Origin: Shewanella sp. KX20019
GTDB taxonomy: Bacteria; Pseudomonadota; Gammaproteobacteria; Enterobacterales; Shewanellaceae
Assembly (NCBI RefSeq): GCF_016757755.1
Contig: NZ_CP068437.1
Location: forward strand, 2,852,001-2,916,000
Length of the DNA stretch: 64,000 bases
Direction of reading: 5' to 3'
The notes under the pieces are model-generated. The model was given only the letters and a program-made list of their open reading frames with translations. It was not told where the DNA came from and did no database searches. Below are positions 61,851 through 64,000 of the stretch, piece after piece. A program made the translations under genes and the position numbers. How positions within the stretch are numbered: position 1 is the stretch's first letter; every line of letters begins with the position of its first letter.

Positions 61851-62582
61851 TTATTTTGCTTTCAGTTTATCCGCTTGTCTATCGACTCGACGCCAGCAAA
61901 GAAATAACATAAAGGCACTGGTTGCAAGCCAAACAAGCACCCAGAACCATGCAGGGATCCAGCTTTGTCCAGCTAACATGTTCGCATCACCCTGCCCCTT
62001 TAGGCCAAATAACACCGTCGGGCTAGCGAGTGCATTTAAAATTACCATCAATCCCATAATACGCAAACTGGTGGCTAAGTAGCGATTAAGCTTTAGTTTT
62101 AATGGCATTAAAAAAAGCAGTGCGAGTGACACTAAAATAGATATGGTTAGTAGATCTCTAGCCCAAAGCAGCGTCGTTAAGGTAACGCCAGCGCCTAACA
62201 AACCGAAGCTAAAACGGATCCCTTTAGGCCAGGTTGCAAAGGTAAAAATTAAGTAGCCCCATAATGCAGCACCAAAATAACCAGAGAACCCAATCACTAA
62301 AGGCCAACCACCTTGGCTAAAGCAAAGACCAGCGCCATTAGGAAATAGCTGTATGTGGCTAACGGCTCCACCCGTAAAGAGTGTCGCTAAGCCATGGGAC
62401 AATTCATGAAAGTAACTTTCTAACCATTTAAACGGCACACTTATAAAAGGCAGTTTTGTCACTAAGAATGCAATCAATAGCTCAATAAAAAAACGTCCAC
62501 GAGTTGGAGTACCTGAAGACGCTGGAGTTAGAAATTGACCTGAGTGGTTCGAAGAGCTACTTGCTGGCCGAATACTAGGCAT
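61851..62582 (-). CDS. M50-family membrane metallopeptidase
   Basis: 243 residues, about five or six hydrophobic helices. The zinc motif HELSHGLATLFTGG near residues 49-62 gives HExxH of the M50/site-2 protease type, followed by a Gly/Pro-rich loop with PNGAGLCFSQGGWPLVIGFSGYFGAALWGY split across residues 70-99, as in M50B-like peptidases. No PDZ domain. The substrate is unknown. The start overlaps the end of the 102-residue gene by eight bases, so the two are translationally coupled. Confidence 0.88.
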   Translation of the reverse strand: MPSIRPASSSSNHSGQFLTPASSGTPTRGRFFIELLIAFLVTKLPFISVPFKWLESYFHELSHGLATLFTGGAVSHIQLFPNGAGLCFSQGGWPLVIGFSGYFGAALWGYLIFTFATWPKGIRFSFGLLGAGVTLTTLLWARDLLTISILVSLALLFLMPLKLKLNRYLATSLRIMGLMVILNALASPTVLFGLKGQGDANMLAGQSWIPAWFWVLVWLATSAFMLFLCWRRVDRQADKLKAK

Positions 62583-62883
62583 AGGTGTCTATGCCTACCA
62601 TCTGCTGGATCTCTTCACGTTTTGCAGCATGTTGATTAGTGAGATACTCAGCCACTGCGCCGCGGTGGCCTCGCGTTTCATTTTCATACTCAATATGCGC
62701 ACCAAGTCGAGACTTTAGTGCTGCGGCATCTTCATTATAATCATTAAATTGATAGGACTGCTGTGCCTGGATCGGCAGCACTGGATCCGCTGCATCTACA
62801 GTTACAGCAGCAGCCTGATTTGTCCCTATCGACTTATTAACTTCAACTTTTGAAGGTGCAAGTTGATTTGAATTAATTTGCAT
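62575..62883 (-). CDS. Small conserved-looking protein of unknown function
   Basis: 102 residues from the ATG at 62883 (AGGGA seven bases upstream); a TTG immediately before it is the alternative. The first 55 residues are low in hydrophobic content and Ala/Val/Asn/Gln-rich, likely disordered. The last 45 form a probable helix pair with YENETRGHRGAVAEYLTNQH and EEIQQMVGIDTYA. There is no signal peptide. It overlaps the M50 gene by eight bases and may be its regulator or partner; that is inference from position. Confidence 0.7.
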   Translation of the reverse strand: MQINSNQLAPSKVEVNKSIGTNQAAAVTVDAADPVLPIQAQQSYQFNDYNEDAAALKSRLGAHIEYENETRGHRGAVAEYLTNQHAAKREEIQQMVGIDTYA

Positions 62884-62943
62884 CAAATCGTCCCTAATCT
62901 ATAAAAAATGCAGCGAACTTTTCACCCAAGCTTACCCAACTTA

Positions 62944-63657
62944 CTATTTCCCTGGGAGTTTTTTCCACGTTACCGTGTCACGCAGGTAAACGGGTTTTAG
63001 CTCATCTACACTGGTGCTCAACCCTAAAGCATGCCCTTTTTTCGCCAAAACAGCCATAAACTTTGCATCTGGATATTTAGCAAGCTCGCATACTATAAGC
63101 CCTCCCGCCAATGCTAATAACTGCGGGTAGGCGTCAAAACCTGTGCCACATGCTGTTATCGTATCGGCTTCATTCAAGCTTAGCACTAACGCTTCAGGTG
63201 CGCTGACAACCTCTTCATTGACCAAAGTGGCTAAACCATCAACGTTGATATATTGTCCCCAATAGATCTCACCCATACGGGCATCTATCGCCGCTAGCAC
63301 CTGATTAGCACCATTTTCAATCGCTGCTTGTGCCATTGTTGCCAGCGTAGAAATACCGATAACTGGCAACGACTGACCCAAAGCTAATCCTTGGGTGATA
63401 CTGGTACATATTCGAATACCAGTAAAACTGCCCGGACCTCTGCCGTAAGCAATTAAGTCAACATCGGTAAGTTTTAACTCAGCTTGTGATAGCACAGATT
63501 TCACCATGGGTAATAACCTTTGGCTGTGTTCCCGTGGTGCATCAGCTTGCTCACTGAAGACGTTATTATTGTGCGTTAGCGCTGCAGAGCATGACTCTGT
63601 ACAGGTATCAAGAGCGAGTATACTCAACGAAGATGCTTCAATGGACTGTTCTGTCAT
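62944..63657 (-). CDS. tsaB: tRNA t6A synthesis protein TsaB
   Basis: 237 residues. TsaB is the scaffold partner of TsaD in making N6-threonylcarbamoyl-adenosine at tRNA position 37. The actin/HSP70-like ASKHA fold is shown by ILALDTCTESCSAAL near residues 13-27 and YGRGPGSFTGIRI near residues 72-84, with the dimer helix region between. It is essential in E. coli. The neighbourhood with fadD and rnd recalls that organism. Confidence 0.95.
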   Translation of the reverse strand: MTEQSIEASSLSILALDTCTESCSAALTHNNNVFSEQADAPREHSQRLLPMVKSVLSQAELKLTDVDLIAYGRGPGSFTGIRICTSITQGLALGQSLPVIGISTLATMAQAAIENGANQVLAAIDARMGEIYWGQYINVDGLATLVNEEVVSAPEALVLSLNEADTITACGTGFDAYPQLLALAGGLIVCELAKYPDAKFMAVLAKKGHALGLSTSVDELKPVYLRDTVTWKKLPGK

Positions 63658-63796
63658 TTATTACTTACCAAACTCAATAATCGGGCTAAACACGTAAAAT
63701 TTGTACCTACGTATTGCAGTTGAAACTCACTATGACGAACTCAGAAATTATTACCGAGTCGCAGTTCACAGCATAGCTCACTATAAAAGAGCGAGG

Positions 63797-63826
63797 ATTA
63801 TACCTAATCCGCCCCGTCCCTTTAAG
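63797..63826 (-). promoter_or_regulatory. Probable promoter of tsaB
   Basis: A perfect -10 hexamer TATAAT occurs on the minus strand (63802-63797). Seventeen or eighteen bases upstream TTAAAG or CTTAAA could be a weak -35. The start of transcription would be near 63790, giving a leader of about 130 bases before tsaB. This is a sequence-pattern call only. Confidence 0.45.
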
Positions 63827-63869
63827 CATAAGTCGAAAAATAGTTTCCCCAATACAACTATTTTGTTGT

Positions 63870-63890
63870 AAAAAACGCCAATGACGGCGA
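63870..63890 (-). terminator. Terminator of the partial gene at the right edge
   Basis: On the minus strand TCGCC-GTCATT-GGCG with a run of six T. The stem has four to five base pairs, so it is modest. It lies about 25 bases past the stop of the incomplete gene. Confidence 0.65.
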
Positions 63891-63914
63891 TTTATTTATA
63901 CCTATAGATGAAAA

Positions 63915-64000
63915 TTAACGAGCAAGTTCAATAAATGCTGCAGTGTACATCTTTAAATTCAGCATGAATTGATCATAAGTGATAAATTCATTCTCGGTAT
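63915..64000 (-). CDS. Partial gene, C-terminal 28 codons only
   Basis: Only the C-terminal codons (reading TENEFITYDQFMLNLKMYTA, then AFIELAR) before a TAA at 63915-63917 lie inside the window. The stretch is protein-like and ends about 25 bases before a terminator. It recalls the last helix of some M20/M28-type exported peptidases, but so short a piece does not allow a call; E. coli has a helicase gene (yoaA) at the equivalent place. Confidence 0.6.
   Translation of the reverse strand, partial: TENEFITYDQFMLNLKMYTAAFIELAR

Noticed and set aside
1..64000. CRISPR arrays, insertion sequences, prophage or integrative elements
   Set aside because: I found no regularly spaced repeats, no transposase or integrase genes, and no direct repeats beside the tRNA-Asp genes that would mark an integration.

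Overview
The window looks like an ordinary stretch of chromosome from a marine gammaproteobacterium of the Alteromonadales, most likely Shewanella. This rests on family-level resemblance of nearly all proteins, on enterobacterial-type neighbourhoods (gloB / yafS-like methyltransferase / rnhA / dnaQ / tRNA-Asp; ycgL / minCDE / rnd / fadD / tsaB), and on the riboswitch-led thi operon. I see no insertion sequence, prophage, CRISPR array or rRNA. Base composition looks even by eye.

Layout. (1) 1-1973, minus: a partial sensor-like protein with three tandem periplasmic solute-binding domains. (2) 2125-10750, plus: cmoA-cmoB (tRNA wobble uridine modification), then a run of envelope genes: a retropepsin-like lipoprotein, an inactive transglutaminase fused to a multi-helix membrane domain, a RimK-like ATP-grasp ligase, a secreted M3-like protein without the zinc motif, a secreted DUF3541-like protein and a LysR regulator. 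This is the best candidate for an under-described system. (3) 10780-12348: a mini flagellar-hook-like protein, a stand-alone receiver domain and a GNAT acetyltransferase. (4) 12454-19309, minus: thiC-thiDE-thiF-thiS-thiG-thiH behind a TPP riboswitch. (5) 19480-22105: a TonB-like membrane protein, a hemolysin III/TrhA protein and a DTW-domain tRNA modification enzyme. (6) 22169-28570, minus: the SOS mutagenesis cassette imuA-imuB-dnaE2 under a textbook LexA box. (7) 28695-43809: an orphan peptide deformylase, a POT-like transporter, an outer membrane protein, an alkyltransferase-like protein, a DUF3108 protein, a YafJ-like amidotransferase, fadE, a cation/proton antiporter, a DHH phosphoesterase, a LysR regulator and an alkylsulfatase. 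(8) 43937-54915: a CDGSH/glutamate synthase fusion, two tRNA-Asp genes, a TIGR03503-type membrane protein, dnaQ, rnhA, a LysR regulator, a yafS-like methyltransferase, gloB, mltD, a ycgN-like protein, an mltB-like transglycosylase and ycgL. (9) 55036-64000: minCDE, rnd, fadD, an alpha/beta hydrolase, a secreted methyltransferase, an M50 peptidase, a small protein, tsaB and the tail of one more gene.

How parts connect. The thi genes form one thiamine operon controlled by TPP. imuA, imuB and dnaE2 form one damage-inducible unit. fadE and fadD lie about 25 kb apart but share an upstream palindrome of PsrA type, which suggests common control of fatty-acid degradation. The two tRNA-Asp genes share one promoter and one terminator and differ only by a compensatory acceptor-stem base pair. 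Starts were moved inward wherever a better ribosome binding site, signal peptide or known family N-terminus supported it.
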